Shown here piece by piece: positions 4,332 to 5,143 of a stretch of 5,143 nucleotides of DNA (the first letter of the stretch is position 1; each line of letters opens with the position of its first letter). The notes beneath the pieces were generated by a model. That model saw nothing but the letters and a program-made list of their open reading frames with translations, made no database searches and had not been told where the DNA came from. A program made the position numbers and the translations under genes. Source of the stretch: an uncultured Aliarcobacter sp. (lineage in GTDB: Bacteria; Campylobacterota; Campylobacteria; Campylobacterales; Arcobacteraceae); contig CANRCH010000121.1 of the NCBI GenBank assembly GCA_947629065.1, positions 1-5,143 of the forward strand, in the 5' to 3' direction.

Positions 4332-5110
4332 ATATTTTCATCTTCCAAATCAAGTTTTATTTCACTTAAATCTTTATAAAAAAAACTATTTAAATGAATA
4401 TTACTAAATGCACTCTTCATAGATACAAATATTTTTGGATTTTTTGCTTCAAGATCTGCTAAAAGCTCTTTTGTTGTAGCTCTTGCGTGTGGCATTTTTA
4501 CATCAAATCTAAGTCCTGGACATGCTTCATCGCCAATTACTCTAATCTCATTTGAGTCTGCAAATGCTCTTAATTGTCTTTCTCTGCAAAAAATCAGTGG
4601 TCTTATTACCTCTAAACCATTGTTTGCTGTATAAATTGGTGGCATAGTTCTCATTGTTCCATTATAAAAAAAGTTCATAAAAAATGACTCCATTGCATCA
4701 TCTAAATGATGCCCCAAAGCCACTTTATTATACCCTTGTTCTAGTGCTGTTGTATATATATACCCTCTTCTCATTCTTGAAAAGAATGAACAAAAAGATG
4801 AATTTTTTCTAATTTTTTCACCTGCAAGATCAAAAATTTGAGTATCTATTACTTCATGCTCAATTCCATGCTCTTTGCAATGATTGCTTAAAAACTCAAC
4901 TTGTTCACCCATTCCATAAGTAATAGTAACTGCTTTAAAATCAAATTTAAATGGGGCTTTTTTCTTCATTCTATTAAGTGCGTGAATTAGCGTAAGTGAG
5001 TCTTTCCCACCACTAAATCCAACCAGAATTCTATCATTTTCTTTTATTAATCCATAGTGTGCATTCGTTCGTCCAACAAGTGTTGAAATCTTTCTACTAA
5101 GTTCTACCAA
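4328..5110 (-). CDS. ttcA: TtcA-family tRNA 2-thiocytidine biosynthesis protein (atypical cysteine set)
   Basis: 260-aa PP-loop ATPase that by family would activate C32 of tRNAs by adenylation and exchange oxygen for sulfur to make 2-thiocytidine. Visible are the PP-loop FSGGKDSLTLI (32-42), CSFFSRMRRGYIYTTA (107-122), LGHHLDDAMESFFMNFFYNG (132-151), RPLIFCRE (170-177) and the C-terminal KNPKIF…SAFSNI (223-238). E. coli TtcA (311 aa) binds [4Fe-4S] through a CxxC pair and one later cysteine. Here the first cysteine is Cys107, but the second position is Phe110 (C-S-F-F). Cys197 (DEACPGLR) is the likely later ligand. The start is TTG (5110-5108): an in-frame TAA lies upstream at 5128-5126, no ATG precedes the conserved region, AGGA (5122-5119) is spaced 8 nt away, and the N-terminus aligns with the family. 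It is first gene of an operon with the DUF523 gene (ATGA overlap). A TtcA-like paralogue with another substrate is possible. Confidence 0.85.
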   Translation of the reverse strand: MVELSRKISTLVGRTNAHYGLIKENDRILVGFSGGKDSLTLIHALNRMKKKAPFKFDFKAVTITYGMGEQVEFLSNHCKEHGIEHEVIDTQIFDLAGEKIRKNSSFCSFFSRMRRGYIYTTALEQGYNKVALGHHLDDAMESFFMNFFYNGTMRTMPPIYTANNGLEVIRPLIFCRERQLRAFADSNEIRVIGDEACPGLRFDVKMPHARATTKELLADLEAKNPKIFVSMKSAFSNIHLNSFFYKDLSEIKLDLEDENI

Positions 5111-5118
5111 ATCATTTT

Positions 5119-5122
5119 TCCT
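5119..5122 (-). promoter_or_regulatory. Ribosome binding site deciding the TTG start of the ttcA-like gene
   Basis: AGGA on the minus strand lies 8 nt before the TTG at 5110-5108. The nearby ATG (5115-5113) is in another frame and stops after three codons, at TAG. The TTG is therefore the only start that gives the whole conserved N-terminus. Confidence 0.6.
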
Positions 5123-5137
5123 AAATTATTTTTTGGG

Positions 5138-5143
5138 ATTATA
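5138..5143 (-). promoter_or_regulatory. Probable -10 of the ttcA-tudS operon, at the window edge
   Basis: A perfect TATAAT on the minus strand (complement of 5138-5143), 27 bp before the TTG start. Its -35 region lies outside the window, so only half of the promoter can be judged. Confidence 0.4.

Noticed and set aside
4144..4407. Plus-strand open frame of 87 codons across the DUF523/ttcA overlap
   Set aside because: Lies antisense to two well-supported genes, crosses their junction and has no family features. The plus-strand frames 1825-2007 (inside ppx) and the minus-strand frame 3333-3542 (inside the metalloprotease gene) are rejected for the same reason.
1..5143. Mobile elements, CRISPR arrays, tRNA/rRNA genes
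   Set aside because: No transposase or integrase motif, no spaced direct repeats, no tRNA TTCGA-type arm in a cloverleaf context, and base composition looks uniform across the window.

Overview
This is a strongly AT-rich, densely packed bacterial chromosome segment. The protein family mix, A/T-ending codons, short gaps and overlapping gene pairs point to the Campylobacterota. An Arcobacter/Aliarcobacter-type genome is most likely: the acetolactate synthase N-terminus, the short Ppx/GppA, the TtcA-like protein and the SprA-related metalloprotease all look typical of that group. The assignment comes from recognising sequences, not from a search.

Layout. 1-422 (-): N-terminal 140 codons of ilvB, running off the left edge. 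584-1369 (+): a 261-aa flagellin-like protein, divergent from ilvB. It converges with 2842-1371 (-), a two-gene operon of pssA-like phosphatidylserine synthase followed by a short Ppx/GppA phosphatase, joined by a 1-nt TAATG overlap. After a promoter-bearing gap of about 237 bp comes 3080-3797 (+): an SprA-related HExxH metalloprotease and a 79-aa protein that looks like a flagellar rod/hook protein reduced to its two terminal helices; these overlap by 14 nt. That pair converges with 5110-3813 (-), a ttcA-like tRNA thiolation gene with a TTG start and a DUF523/TudS-like gene joined by a 4-nt ATGA overlap.

How the genes fit together. There are two minus-strand housekeeping operons (phospholipid/polyphosphate-ppGpp and sulfur/tRNA thiolation) and two plus-strand units with flagellar-axial flavour. 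The plus units are the unusual part: a flagellin-like protein that keeps recognisable terminal regions but has a divergent N-terminus, and a putative metalloprotease translationally linked to a D0-only axial protein. Both convergent junctions have no real intergenic space. Each carries a perfect 13-bp hairpin made partly or wholly of coding sequence and placed on the stop codons, which looks like compact transcription termination.

I saw no tRNA, rRNA, CRISPR array, insertion sequence, integrase or attachment site.
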